Both the position numbers and the translations under genes were made by a program. Shown piece after piece: positions 9,059-21,645 of a stretch of DNA of 64,000 nucleotides (position 1 is its first letter; the number at the start of each line of letters is the position of its first letter). Under the pieces are notes generated by a model, which saw only the letters and a list, made by a program, of their open reading frames with translations, had not been told where the DNA came from and searched no databases. This stretch comes from Psoroptes ovis. Taxonomy: Eukaryota > Arthropoda > Arachnida > Sarcoptiformes > Psoroptidae. The stretch is taken from assembly GCA_002943765.1 (NCBI GenBank), contig PQWQ01000012.1:62001-126000 (forward strand), read 5' to 3'.

Positions 9059-9876
9059 GTTTCATTCAGGTTTATTTCATTCATTAATTACTCTTAATTC
9101 ATTAATTAGTTTCATTTAATTGATTAATTTCCAATCAATTAGTCTTCATTTGTCTGTTGATAACTGGATTTAAAATTGGACTAAAATCGGATTTAAATTT
9201 TTAAATCTAAAAATGATGCTAAAGTGTTAAGTATGATGATGATGATGATGATTGAAGATCAAATGATAATCAATGATCAAGGATAATGGCTTTATGATGA
9301 TGCACAATGATGGCAACTGATGATCATTGCCATCAATTGTTTAATGGCTACAAAACAATTGAAAATGCATTTTATTGATAAAATTCTTTTGACTAAAAAT
9401 TAAGATAATTAAAATTTTTAAAAATTACAAAAATTAATTGTTGTATCAAAGTCCAGACTCCAAGGGTTTATCATATTTTAAATGATGCTGTAAAATTACA
9501 ATTTTTAGAATTTTCATTATCACAAAATAATTGATAAATTGGAAAGGTTAATTAATTGAAGGTTAATTAAATAATTAATTACAATTACAATTCAAAAAAA
9601 ACTATAAATTAATCTTTGTCTATCAAAAAAATACAACCAGAAAAATACAAAATATACCTGTATGTTTAAATGAAGGGTGTGAATTTAATGGGAAAGATAT
9701 GATTTAATACAAAGCTCGGAGGACAAATTATTTTTTGACGTAGGAATACGTCTTCAGCAGTGGTTTCCCATTAGGATAATGACGTATTAATACGCTCTTT
9801 ATCAATACGTCGATGACTTTGCCGGCGTTTTGTGGCAACCTTGTGATGCGGCAAATGCGGCAATCAAATGAGGTGA
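9059..9876. other. Intergenic between the two transporters
   Basis: About 0.8 kb of AT-rich DNA, including a short GATGAT run near 9235. It would hold the promoter of the downstream transporter copy and the 3' end of the other. Palindrome-pair copy 4 lies at 9737-9796. Confidence 0.5.
9737..9845. repeat. Paired palindromes, copy 4 (inverted)
   Basis: GACGTA-GGAA-TACGTC at 9737-9752 and GACGTA-TTAA-TACGCT (imperfect) at 9781-9796, 44 bp apart. They are followed by GCCGGCGTTTTGTGGC near 9821. The GCCGGCGTT block is the reverse complement of the AACGCCGGC lead of copy 3, so this copy lies in the opposite orientation. Confidence 0.65.
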
Positions 9877-11511
9877 TCATTTTTCACCATTTTCGATTTG
9901 TTTTTGTTTATCGTCATTGTTATTATCATCATGGTTATCATTCGATATCTTCGCTACTGCATCGCTATCCCATTTTTGTTGTTGATCAGTTGCAAATATT
10001 GAAAATGTTAGACCACCGATTATATAAATAATGACAGCAATATAAAATATTAGATTCCATTTTTTTCCATTATGACCATCATCAATGGTTGATTTTGATG
10101 GTTGTTCATCCAAAATTATGCCAACAATATAAGGTGCAGCAACACCCATAGCAAAAGCCAATATATTTGCCATACCGAATACGGTGCCGGCAAAATTCGG
10201 TGCATATTCCGATATGATTGTCCATTCACCGGCACTAAAAAAACCATACAACATCATAGCCATAATTAGCATAGCGATTACTAGATTTGGTTCCTTGTCG
10301 AACACTGGTATCAAAAATAAACATAATGCAGGACCAAACAATGCAATTGATTGAAATATTTTCCTGACAATTAATCGACGTATTTTAAATTGATTCATCA
10401 TTATATTAGCTATGTAAGGTGCCGATAAACTTGCTAAACCATTGGCCAAGTTTGTACCAGCATTTACCCAACCATTTTTAAACAGTTCAATTTTAAAAAC
10501 ATCATCAAGATATGCAGGCATTTTGGTGATCATAAGAAAATAACCAAAACCTGAACACATTTTAGTAATTAGCGAACATAGGACTGGTATTGAAAATAAC
10601 ATTTTCATCCAAGGTGCTTTGATTTTTTTCTATATTTATATTCAAGGAAATAAAGAGAATAAATGAATAAATAATTAGAAACAATTAATATTTAAATCAT
10701 TTTACAAAGATAATAATAATTACCGAAATAACTTTTTTCTGTACATTTTCTTGAATATATACAAGTTCATCATTGGCTATGAAACGATTAAAATCAGGTT
10801 CATTTGTCGATAGCAGAAACCATAATATCAAAAATGGTAAATGAAATAAGCCAATAACATAGAAAACACCTTGCCATGACCAATATTGTGCAATATAACC
10901 GGCCAATACTGACATAATTGTCGAACCGATTGAACCACCAAATATAAGGCCAGAATTTGCAATCGATAATTCACTGATAGGAAACCATTTAACATAAAGT
11001 GAAAACAATGCTGCATAAGTGAATCCGTGGAAACCGCCACACAATATGCGATTAATGATCAACGCTGTTGAACCACCGAGTTTTACCATGACGGGTGTCA
11101 AAAATGCCAATACACAAGGACCGAAAGCGCCGAAAAATGCAATCCATTTACCACCGATTGCATCCGTTGCTCTGCCAGCCAAAGTCGGTACAAATATGTA
11201 CAAGTAAAATTGAGCTCCTAGGATTATACCCTTGAATAATTTTAAACAAAATGAAAATCATTGAATTTTTGAATGCAAAACACAATATGACTAACCTGTA
11301 GCGTTTTACTCCATTCAAATTCTGGTTTTAATGATGAATTTTGATCATCACTAAGGGTCATATTCTGATCACCATGAATTATTGATATGTTTTCAGGCTG
11401 TTTTGTCATTGCAACAACAGCAACACTAATACCGGATCGATGCATATAAACCAGCGAACATGCATATGAACCAAGTATAGCGATAATAAATCTTAATCGA
11501 ATCAGTGTCAT
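9877..11511 (-). CDS. SLC17-type major facilitator transporter, copy 2
   Basis: Exons 11296-11511, 10733-11230 and 9877-10629, all phase 0, 488 aa. It is a paralogue of the 7623-9058 gene with the same two intron positions. Helix 1 is followed by an extracellular loop with N-glycosylation sites (NIS, NMT, NSS). Exon 2 carries PTLAGRATDAIGGKW, the family's helix 2-3 cytoplasmic motif, and ELSIANSGLIFGGSIGS. Exon 3 carries SAGEWTIISEYAPNFAGTVF, nearly identical to copy 1. The C-terminus is a long hydrophilic Asn/Asp/Lys tail missing from copy 1. The donor of exon 2 is placed at 10732/10731 because it keeps the frame and matches the copy 1 junction; a second GT 9 bp downstream breaks the frame. 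Substrate unknown; an organic anion is likely. Confidence 0.85.
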
Positions 11512-12143
11512 TGTTCAGGTCGAAATCGATGCTTTTTCGGTGAATCAATGGAAGAACTTCGGTTAAATCAAATTGAAAATTGAATAATTTCGTTGAAAAA
11601 TCCTTAAATGACACCACTGAGCCACTGAGTATCACAATAAAACACCAAATAAATGAATTGATGATCAAAATATAATAAAAATGGTCGAACCAAATGAGGA
11701 ACTGGTGTAAAACGATTGATATAAACCAGATATTATCTATGATCCATATTTTGCCGGTTTGCCGCTTTCACATTTATTTGATTTGAATCAAATCAAATAA
11801 TGACTTTTTTGAGATTATTTAAATATCAATTAATTAAATAGTAACAAATAAGAGTCGTGGCAAACATGTGACAACAATAAATTAATTGAAAAAACTGATA
11901 ATTAATAATAAATCACAGATGATAATAGAAGAGTACACAATAAAGCAATACAATCAGACGTATCAAAGGTATTAATACACTTTCTTAAGTGATGATGATG
12001 ATGATGATGATGATGACAATCAACGATACAACACCTGTAGGATGCACTTAACTATTGGACTATTAGAAAATGAGAAAAATAGAAAAATTCAACGATTAAA
12101 CAAGCGGAATGACAAGTAAATATTGGTCAAAATATTCAACATA

Positions 12144-12226
12144 CAGGGTTGTCCCATAAGTTCTTGCCGTTTTTCGAATGAAAAAAAAAAACGTAAAAAA
12201 CGGCAAAAACTTATGGGGCAACCCAA
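12144..12226. mobile_element. Mariner-type MITE, subfamily gamma
   Basis: CAGGGTTGTCCCATAAGTTC to GCAACCCAA, flanked by TA at 12142-12143 and 12227-12228. The arms around the A-run are complementary with a few substitutions. Confidence 0.8.
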
Positions 12227-12234
12227 TACACATC

Positions 12235-12341
12235 TATTCAATAGAATCCAGGGCTTCTTAAAACAAGGGTTTTTACCCCAAATTTCACTTATAACTGGGG
12301 TAAAAAACAGTTTAAGGAGCCCTGCAATGGGATATTGAATA
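12235..12341. repeat. Foldback (long inverted repeat) element
   Basis: The inner arms, CAGGGCTTCTTAAAACAAGG (12249 on) and the inverted AACAGTTTAAGGAGCCCTG (to 12324), enclose a pair of complementary TTTTTACCCCA/TGGGGTAAAAA blocks. An outer TATTCAAT..ATTGAATA pair extends the symmetry. It lies 8 bp from the end of the mariner MITE. It could be a separate non-autonomous element. Confidence 0.65.
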
Positions 12342-13675
12342 AATGAATCAAAAAAATAGGGAAAAAATGGGAAAAACTTACCAGTTTTCTATGGAATAGA
12401 TTTTCCAAGCTTTTCATTCATTCATTCATTTGTTCAATTTTGCATTAAAATCAGATTTAAATCATTTAAATCATCGAAATCATTCAAATCATCTGATTTA
12501 CATGACTTATTCAATGAAACAAATGACAAGTCATTTTTAACAAAATTGTCGTTTCAATCAATCGAACGACAGAGAGAGAAACTTTTTGATAAATCGAATG
12601 TTTTTTTGGCTTCGATTTCGTTCGAAAATTGATTTCCGGGATATTTCCCCAAAGCCAAAATTAATTAATTTTAATTTTGAATTTGAATCAAATCAAATTT
12701 AATCCGATTTTGGCCATCGAAAGATTTGATTTTTCGGTGAAATAAGCCCTCTAGCGATTGAATTAAACACACAGACAGCAGCAGCAGCAGCAGCACCGTT
12801 AAATGACATTCATTTGTAAAAGGTGAGAAAAACATCCGAAAAAATGATGTTTGTTTGAGTTAAATTCGGCAAAAAAAAATATGAGAAAATGTCGTATTTT
12901 GATGCATGAAAACAATGGAATATGATGTTCTATAAATATTCATTCGCAGAATTGGGTTAAATGTAAATATCAATGAACAGAATCCGTTGATTCTGTGTGT
13001 AATTCTGTGAAAGAAAAATTAATGAAAAAAGAAAAAAATTCAGTTTATACAATGAAAAAGGTATTTTTTTTTTCTAAACAAAAACCTGAAAGGTATAAAT
13101 TGATCATTCAAAATTTTCTCTTTTTTTCACAATTTTTCATGTGTGTTCTGTTCTCATATGATTCTAGTGGTTGAAATAGTCGACATATTTTTCTAAAAAT
13201 CACCATCGAAACTGTCATCTTACCTGGGTTAAAATAGCAAAATAGCCCGAGTGAGAGCCGGGATGAGCAGGATGAAAGCCCAAAAGTCGTAACGTGACCA
13301 CCTCGGTCTTCGACAGCAAAGCGATCGAAGAAAAATTCAAATATCAAACGGGGTATTGTACCGCCATACATTTTCAAGGTTCAAGGGTTATGGTTAGTGG
13401 TTAATAGGTACCAACCTTTAACTACGCTTAAGCTGATCATCTATCATCCACAGATGCTTCAAATCGAATCAATTGAAATAGAGACCAACTGTCGACTGTT
13501 AATTCATGTTAAATAAACAAATGATTATGATTGGTGGTTACCACCGACTGCTATCATTATCATAAACATCTGTGATTTACGAGGTTTCATTTATTGTTTT
13601 GCGTTCATTCAATGATCAGTGATCATTTACCACAAATCGTTGATTGATTTGATGAAATTTGAACCCTTTTACTGA

Positions 13676-15381
13676 ATGATGGACAATTTCTATAATACTG
13701 ATGACCCTACCGGTGAATCACAGGTGATTTTTACCGTTTTTTGAATTTAAATTGATTTAAACTGATTAATTAATTGATTAATTCTTCACAGATGTCAATC
13801 GCGGATTTCATTGATCTCAAATTTCCATCCAATTTGCAAGCTTTCCCGGATAAATCCGTTCAAATCGCATTGATTCGTTTGATTGTAAAGGATACAATAC
13901 AACAATTTGAACATGGCTATCATCAGGAATTTTGTGAAATTGATCGGAATAATATGGAAAGTAAATTTTGGACAACAATCTATGGTTCGAATCCATCAAT
14001 AATTGATCCAAATTATGATTTAGGATTGAAAAATTTCCATTTATTAACTGAAGAATATGTGACCAAAGTTATCGATGATTTCAATATTATTTCACATGAT
14101 AATTCTATTGGTCATTGGTTGTCGCAGAGAAATAATAATACATTATTTTATACATTTAAAGGATCGGATTATGATTTATCTGGACGTTTTTCAACGATTA
14201 TCGTCGATAAATTATGGGAAGAAATCAATACCGGTGTCTTTTCGAATGTATCATTGTATTCACGATTGATTTATATTTATCATAAATGGTTACAATCATT
14301 ATTGGTATTGATTTCAATACAATCAATCGATACAAACATATTGGATCTATTCATTGAAGCATTAAAACTGCTGGACGATGGTCTGCTACTGTGTCCAGAT
14401 TTACGTAATAAATTATTATCCAAATTGGCTACGACCATTCATGATTCGTTGATTATGATTCTCGAACGTTTTTCATACAGTGAATCATTGAAAACAAATG
14501 AAATTATTTATAAATGGAATCAATGGAAAATGTTGGCCGAAATCAAGGATAATAGTGTTAATCGAAATAATGTTGAATTGCCAAAATTTCTATTACGTCA
14601 TTTGATTGATACGATCGATTATCGATTAGATATTAGAGATTTTGATGAAAATTTTTTCACTAAAAATCAACCGATCAAATTTCACAATACATTGAATGAT
14701 TGGCCATGTTTTGGGGAACGTAAATGGACCCTAAGTTATTTGCTCAAAAAAATGGCCTATCGTCGGGTACCGGTTGAAATTGGTGCCAAATACACATCGA
14801 ATGATTGGTCACAAAAAATAATGTTCGTTCATGAATTTATGAATGAATGGATTTTCAATAATAATAAACCAATCGGTTATATGGCTCAACATAATTTGTT
14901 TGATCAAATTATTGATCTGAACAAGGATATTGATATACCTGTTTATTGTGCATTGGATTCTGATCGTAATGATAACATCGATGATGATGATGACGACGAT
15001 GAACTGAATTCATCAATCAACTTCGAAATAAATGCATGGTTTGGCCCGGCCAATACTGTATCACCGTTACATTTTGATTGTCGAAATAATTTATTCGTAC
15101 AAATTTATGGGAAAAAATTTATTCGTCTTTATTCATCGGCCGTACCGGCCGAACAAATCTATCCAAATGATGCTGATTCATTGCTATGGAATACATCACA
15201 AATTGATTTAGATTTAAGCGGGAAAAAATTAAGGAAAAAATACCCGAAATTTTATCGAATCGATTCCGAATTGATTTATGATTGTGTCTTGGATGAAGGT
15301 GATGTTCTATTTATACCGAAAAATTGGTGGCATTATGTACGATCATTGTCGGATAGTTTTTCAATCAATTATTGGTGGTAA
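13676..15381 (+). CDS. KDM8: JmjC-domain hydroxylase, KDM8/JMJD5 orthologue
   Basis: Exon 1 (13676-13723) encodes 16 residues and is joined in phase 0 to exon 2 (13792-15381), giving 545 aa. An ATG inside the intron would also open the frame, but the GTGATT donor and TTCACAG acceptor support the spliced start. The N-terminal half is helical. The JmjC fold starts near residue 300. GYMAQHNLFDQI and NAWFGPANTVSPLHFD match JMJD5 closely. The Fe(II) ligands are His443, Asp445 and His530 in spliced numbering, and the protein ends FSINYWW like the family's C-terminus. The family are 2-oxoglutarate oxygenases; JMJD5 acts as an arginyl hydroxylase, and its proposed histone-processing role is disputed. 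An acidic Asp run (about residues 413-419) is inserted before the ligand strand. AATAAA-like signals follow at about 15462. Confidence 0.92.
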
Positions 15382-15993
15382 ATGCTGATTATGATGATGA
15401 TAATAATTCTTGAAATTTAAAATTAATTTTGAACAAGTTTTTGTCTTTTTTTCAAAATTTAAAATAAAAATTCTGGTCACTTTTACAATTCAATTGTGTA
15501 CCACTACAACGATTCTGGCCCGCAAAGAATCTGCTAGCAGCATAGAAAAGTGAAAGAGAAAAAAGTTTTCGAATCCGGATAAAAGAATTCGAATTCCTTT
15601 TAAATAACAAAGTTTATGTTTCACTCAAAATCACCGCCATTGTTCGATGATGATGAGGTAGTGGCATGTCTCAATGTTGAGCAATGTCGATTCCATTTTT
15701 GACCACTACCTTTTTTTTCGGTGATTGTTTGTTGGCGTGTATTTGGTTATTGTCTGTTGTTGTTGTTGTTGTTGTTGCTGTTTTGAGTTGTATTGATATT
15801 TGAAATTGATCAAATATCTTTGTTTTTAATTGATTTAATTCATAATTTTTAATTAGTTTCTGATTAAATTCTGGTTTTAATCAACACGATTAACCAAGAT
15901 CTTCAGTGTCCATTGATTTCTTCAGCTTTTTGGCCCAAAATTTGCATTTTTTCTACACGTTTTCACCCCTTTTTTTTGTTCCATGCAACTAAA
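15382..15993. other. Intergenic, promoter and 5' leader of the NonA-type gene
   Basis: Contains an AATAAAA polyadenylation-type signal for the upstream gene, a GTTGTT run (15750-15780) and a T/C-rich stretch just before the ATG at 15994. No separate gene seen. Confidence 0.5.
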
Positions 15994-18252
15994 ATGGCTG
16001 ATGTTAAACAAGAACAGCAGCAGCAGCAATCGCAATCATCATCAGTGAAATCATCACCAATCAACAAAAATAGCAGAGGTGATAATGCTACTGGTGGTGG
16101 TGGTGGCGGTGGTGGTAATAATAAGAATGATGATTCGAAAAATTCCAATCGAAACGATAATAATCGATCATATTCAAAGAATAACAATTCAAACAATAAT
16201 AAATCCGATGATTATCATAACAATGATCATCATAAGCAGCAGCAACAGCAGCAGCAGCAACAATCGAATAAACATCACCATCAACAGCAGCACCAGCAGC
16301 AACAACAGAATAAAAAGCGTAAGCTAAATCAACATAATAATAATAGCACGAATCAAGATGGTAATAGTGGTTCGAATAGTTCTAATAATAACAATAATAA
16401 TGATCAATCATCATCGAATTATAATGGTAATATGATGCAACCATTACCACCGATCGGCCCTCGGTTGACTGGTCAACCAATCTATGAATTTCCACCACAG
16501 GATCAGTCGACACAGACGTTTACAGGTATTTGAGTTGGATTTAGATTATTTCACCACGTGTTTCAATGAAATTTTATCTGTTTTTACAGGGAGATGCCGT
16601 TTATTCGTAGCAAATCTTCCATCAACCGTCACCGAAGATTCACTGCGTAAAATTTTCATTGAATTTGGACAAATATCGGAGATATTCATTGGTAAAGGTT
16701 CACAATTTGCATTTGTCAAGATGGACACACGAAGTAATGCCGAGAATGCTAAGAATCAATTGGATGGAAAATTGTTTGAAGGTCGTACCTTGCGGGTAAG
16801 ACTTGCAGCACATGCTGCTGCTATTCGTGTAACGAATTTACCACCATGTGTATCGAATGAACTGTTACAATATGCATTCAGTACATTTGGTCCAGTTGAA
16901 CGTGCTGTTGTTGTTGCTGATGATCGTGGCCGATCATTGAATGAAGGTATCATTGAATTTGCTCGCAAATCATCAGCACAAGCAGCAATAAAAAAATGTC
17001 ATAATGAATGCCTGCTGTTAACATCATCATCATTACCATGTGTAGCTGCATCATTCGAATCAAGAGATGAAGAAGAAGGTGTACCGGAAAAAAATATCCT
17101 TCATCAATCGGATTATCGTCGTGAACGTGAAATTGGTCCAAGATTTGCTGAACCAAATTCAATTGAATATGTCATAGCAAAAAAATGGAAAGAATTTATT
17201 CAACTAGAATCCGAACGTAAACAAGCATTCGAAGCTGAACAACAACAAAAACGTGAAAATTTCATAACACAAATGGAATATTTTCGTTTAGAAGAAGAAA
17301 CTAAACGTCTGAGAGATCAATTGCAACAAATGGAATCACAAATACAACATATGAATAGTGAACGTGATACCCGACAAGATTATGAACGACAACGTGAAGA
17401 AATGCGTAGACATCATGAAAATATCCTGCGGCAACAAGAAGAACAATTGATGGGTGGACATCAACATCATACAAAAAATGATATTAATTTATTAAGACGA
17501 CAAGAAAGTGATTTACGGCAACAAGTAACAGCATTACATCAAATGCTTGAACGGCAAGAACAATCTTTACGTCAAATAGACCCTATGGGACAACATGTAA
17601 GTCTGCTTTGTTTCTGAATATTAAAGATTCCTCTGATCATAACGTGTCATTTCAGATGGATTCACAAATGTATGGCCAACAACAACCGCCTGGTCCACCG
17701 CCACCACATGGTGGTCAACAACAAGGTCCACCAGCGTCAGCACCGCAACCAGTTCCACCACCACATTCATCACAAATGACTGGTCCACCGAATTCAATGA
17801 TTGGACCTCAAGCACCCCAATCAAATCCATACGGCCATCATCCACCATATGGCTATCAACAACCACCCCAACAACAACAACAATCACATCATCATCAACA
17901 ACAACCACATCCATCAATGACTAATCATCATCATCATCATCATGGTATGCATCATCCACAACAACCATATCCATATGCAAGTATGCCACCACCACCACCA
18001 CCAATAGGACCAATGACACAAGCATCAAGACAAGCGATGCCAATTGTTCCATATAATGGTGTACCACCACCACCACAATCACAACAACAACAACAATCGC
18101 AATCATCCACACAACAACAACAAACACAATCCGCTGGACAACAAATGTATGGTGGTCAACCGCATCAACAACAACAAGGATCATCTATTCCACATCAACA
18201 ACAACAACAACAATCATCAAATTCATCAACAAAATATGGTAGAAAATGGTAG
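15994..18252 (+). CDS. DBHS RNA-binding protein, NONO/SFPQ/NonA type
   Basis: Exons 15994-16525, 16590-17596 and 17656-18252, 711 aa. The start MADVKQEQ is preferred over an upstream in-frame ATG at 15913 that gives an implausible hydrophobic leader. Residues 1-175 are low-complexity Gln/Asn/Gly/Ser. RRM1 follows (about 181-250, RNP motifs LFVANLP and KGSQFAFVKM), then RRM2 (about 253-330, IRVTNLP and GIIEFA). Next come the NOPS segment (CVAASFE..., EIGPRFAEPNSIEY) and a coiled coil to about residue 510. The C-terminal tail is Pro/Gln/His-rich. This order defines the DBHS family: nuclear dimeric proteins acting in transcription, splicing and RNA retention, with Drosophila NonA as the arthropod member. 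The prion-like flanks suggest condensate behaviour. Introns are 64 and 59 nt. Confidence 0.92.
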
Positions 18253-19232
18253 AAATTTCATTATTTCATTATCATGGTAATCGATTTCAATTCGAATTCG
18301 AATGTCATTATCATCATTATTTATCATTATTGAATTTATTATTATTGATTACAACAACAAACAAAATTAATGAAAATTTTTTGAATGATATCGATTTTTA
18401 ATCATTTCACATTTATATTTTCAATTCATTATTTGCATTAATATTATTATTATTATTATTCTAATCAGAATATGGCATTCACTTAATATATATATATATT
18501 GGAAAAACATAATAGGTTGTCCGAAAAGTTTTTACCGATTATATTGTAGGGAAATGATGAGAAAATCGGCAAGAACTTTTCGGACAGCCTAACAATAATA
18601 ACCAGTGAATGTAATGGTAAATAATGATATAATAATTTTTCTTCTTTTTTTTTAAATTTGTAATTATATTTCAACAAAAAAAAAATGCAAATTTTGCTTT
18701 CATTCATTCATTGATTCAATTTAATTTTCAATTTTTTTTTTTGGACTACAAAACAGTACAAACAAAGCATTTTTGAATAAGAAAAAAACAAAATTTTCAA
18801 ATAAAATTTAAATGAATATTTCTTAATTTTCTGAATTTTTATTACCATTCATTTTGATTTCATGATTCGATTTTGATGATTTGATGACAATAATAATAAA
18901 AGATTTTTCAAAAATTAATCATATTTAAATTTTCTCATGATTCGTAATACGATCAACGAAATAATAATGAAATTGAAATTTTGATATCGATCATTGGATC
19001 TTTAATGATCACGAATGATCATGTTTCATGTTGTTGTTGATCAATAATTTGACATTTGAATTCTTTGGAAATTCTTTGAAATTTTCCCGAGAAATCAAAG
19101 AAATTGGACAAAAATGTCATTCACTGATTTGATCTTGATCGATACAGACGAACACAAATCAAAACATAAACATTCGATTTTCGAATTCAAAATTGATATT
19201 CATTGTGATTCGATGATATCGTGTGGTACTGA
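18253..19232. other. Intergenic with one MITE
   Basis: 3' UTR-like AT-rich DNA with an ATATAT run (18488-18500), a beta MITE at 18512-18592 and no other organised feature. The right end holds the promoter of the 7TM receptor. Confidence 0.5.
18512..18592. mobile_element. Mariner-type MITE, subfamily beta
   Basis: The left end reads ATAGGTTGTCCGAAAAGTTT, slightly altered from TTAGG; the right end is CTTTTCGGACAGCCTAA. Internal CCGATTATATTGTAGGGAAA matches the 6458 copy. It lies about 260 bp downstream of the NonA-type stop codon, perhaps in its 3' UTR. Confidence 0.8.
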
Positions 19233-21361
19233 ATGATACTGACCATGAATCGAATCATACCGAATGATGCTCGCGGTGGCCATATTAATGATAATCAAAA
19301 TAATCAAAACAATAATCACAAACATCATCATCATCATAATCTGTATCGTTGGTTTGATCATAAATCGAATCAATCATTGTTGAACATAATGAATGTCCAG
19401 CAACAAACACCACCGCCGCAACAACCGCCACCACCACCATCACAACCATCACAACAACAATCGACAAATGACTTGACAAATGTTCAAAGTGATATGCAAT
19501 CGACTGATAATCTTACATCATCACCATCAAGGATTAATAATCGATTTTCATTTCGAAAATTACGAAATTTCAATAAATTCTTATACACTCTTCAAGCATC
19601 AGCATCAACATCGCCATTATCACCACCACCACCATCTTCAGCGGTAAATGGTGAACCTAAGAATTTCTATGATTATCTTTGGGAATTTGAATCCGTTGGC
19701 CGTACAATCGGTTGTAATCTTTTACAAAAAGAATTTATGCAAAAATTTCGTAATGATTATAGTAATAGTTTTATATTGGATAAGATAAATGACAACTACG
19801 ATGATGATACTGATGATACCGATGATGATAATGATCAGGATCGGAATGGTAACGATGGTGGTGGTGGTGATAATGCTGATGGTGGTAATAATGGTGGCGC
19901 TGGTGCTGGCGGCGGCGGAATTCATATAATACCGAATAATCAATTGAAAAGCATCAAGAAAAAGCAGAAAAAGAAAAATAAACAAGAACAACGTAAAAAA
20001 CAACGTGAGCAGCAACAAAAAGAATTCATGTTACAAGATTCGAAACGATTTTTGACCATAATTGTTCGAATATTTTTGGCCATATTATTGTTGAATCAAT
20101 TCTGTTTGGTCGCATGGATATTTTACAAAGATAAAAAAGCACGTTTCAATGAACAAATCCAAAATTTTACGGATAAATATTTTGATGATAATTTAATGAA
20201 TTTATATCTTGGTAATTTGGTCATTGTACTTGATCCACAGCTTGATTGTTTTTCAATATATTTATATCAATTTTGTTGGTCATTGATTGCTACGTTTGTT
20301 TATTTTTGGATTACTTCGTAAGTGTTCAATTCAAATTTTTTGTATTTGAATAATCTTAATGTATTTCCACCCATAGAAAACACAATAAAATCCAGAAATG
20401 GCTGATCAATTTCAATGGATTATTCATGGAAACATCATACTATGTCAATCATGAACTGGAAAATATATTCAACATTAAAATGTGTAAAATATTATGGTGG
20501 ACAAAATTTCATTTGAATTTCAATATATTCATATCGCTAATCTTGGTATCAATATTATGGATTGTTATGTTTAAGAATAAAATTTTTGGACCAATTCATG
20601 TACCATCATCATTAGATGATATTATTAATGTTGATTATCAAATAACAATCAATTTTTTATGGCTATTGATACACAGTATTCAATTGATTGCGGCAACATT
20701 AATCAATTGGACAGCACTTGGACATCATTATTTGATTTGTAATATAATACATCATCGTTTTGATGAAATTAAACAAGATTTGGAATATGCAATAATTAGT
20801 GATCATTCGAAATATACTCGGCCACAACAACTAAGTGGTATCATTATCAAGCACTATAATATTTGTGAAATGGTCAAATTTGCTAATAAACATTTGAAAT
20901 ATTATTTATCCGTATTCTATTTGATTATTGCACCACATATTTGTTTTGTATTTTATCAAATAATATTCTCGCAACATTATTCATCAAGAAATCGATTAAT
21001 AATGATTATTCTGCTGATATTTGGTGATTTATCACAAATTTATCTCATATCAATACTTTCAGCACAAATTACGACTAAATCACATGAATCATATTACATA
21101 ATGCATGGTGTTAATAAATTTGATAATTTTCCCGACAGTGTCCAACTGCAATCGACATTATTTATGCAACGTATTTCAAATACAACAACTGGTTTGACAA
21201 TACTTGATTCATTCGTTATCACTGGTGGTCTGATTTCAAGTGTAAGTCATTTTTTACCATTGATTTTTACCTTGAAAACTCATGTTTATTCACCATGTCA
21301 TTATTCACAGATGCTTACGGCCATCATCACGTATTTTTCGGTCATTTTAGACAGCTCTTAA
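19233..21361 (+). CDS. Gustatory-receptor-like 7TM protein
   Basis: Exons 19233-20317, 20377-21241 and a tiny last exon 21311-21361, 666 aa. Residues 1-270 are hydrophilic and low-complexity: Asn/His, Pro/Gln, an Asp run near 190-200, a Gly run near 209-229 and a Lys-rich stretch 239-262. Seven hydrophobic segments follow at about 273-297, 338-361, 410-427, 453-473, 538-560, 568-591 and 634-662. The last helix ends ITYFSVILDSS, resembling the TY-containing TM7 signature of the insect gustatory receptor (7tm_7) family, and a phase-0 intron falls just before it, as is common in that family. The final Gln of the usual TYxxxxxQ is absent. Such receptors are ligand-gated channels with an intracellular N-terminus. 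The 270-residue N-terminal extension is unusual. The ligand cannot be inferred. Confidence 0.7.
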
Positions 21362-21645
21362 AATGATTAACCATCGTAAACGATGGTTTAATGGTAATAA
21401 GAATCACTTTATTTTTTTAAATAAGAAAAATATATGAAATTATTTTTGGGTACAATTAGCTTAATTAGTGCTAATCAGTGATAATAATAATAATGATAAT
21501 TTTCACTTTGTTGTTTAAACAAAAATATATAAAATTTAAATCAATTTGATATAAATAAAATTTCAATAATTCAAATAATTAATGTAGGTTGAATGTTCCA
21601 TTTGTTTTTGTTTGAAATGAATTATTATTCTTGATTCATTCATTA

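Larger units (their letters stand above)
11512..13675. other. Intergenic with MITE and foldback
   Basis: No gene seen. It holds GATGAT and AGCAGC runs, a gamma MITE (12144-12226), an adjoining foldback (12235-12341) and a degenerate CCCGAG..CCGGG hairpin near 13245-13262. Its right end is the promoter region of the KDM8 gene. Confidence 0.5.

Noticed and set aside
16079..16327. Alternative-frame reads through the NonA low-complexity region
   Set aside because: CAG/AAT repeats are open in all frames.
21362..21645. Additional exon of the receptor gene
   Set aside because: No open frame or splice signals; the TAA at 21361 completes the protein.
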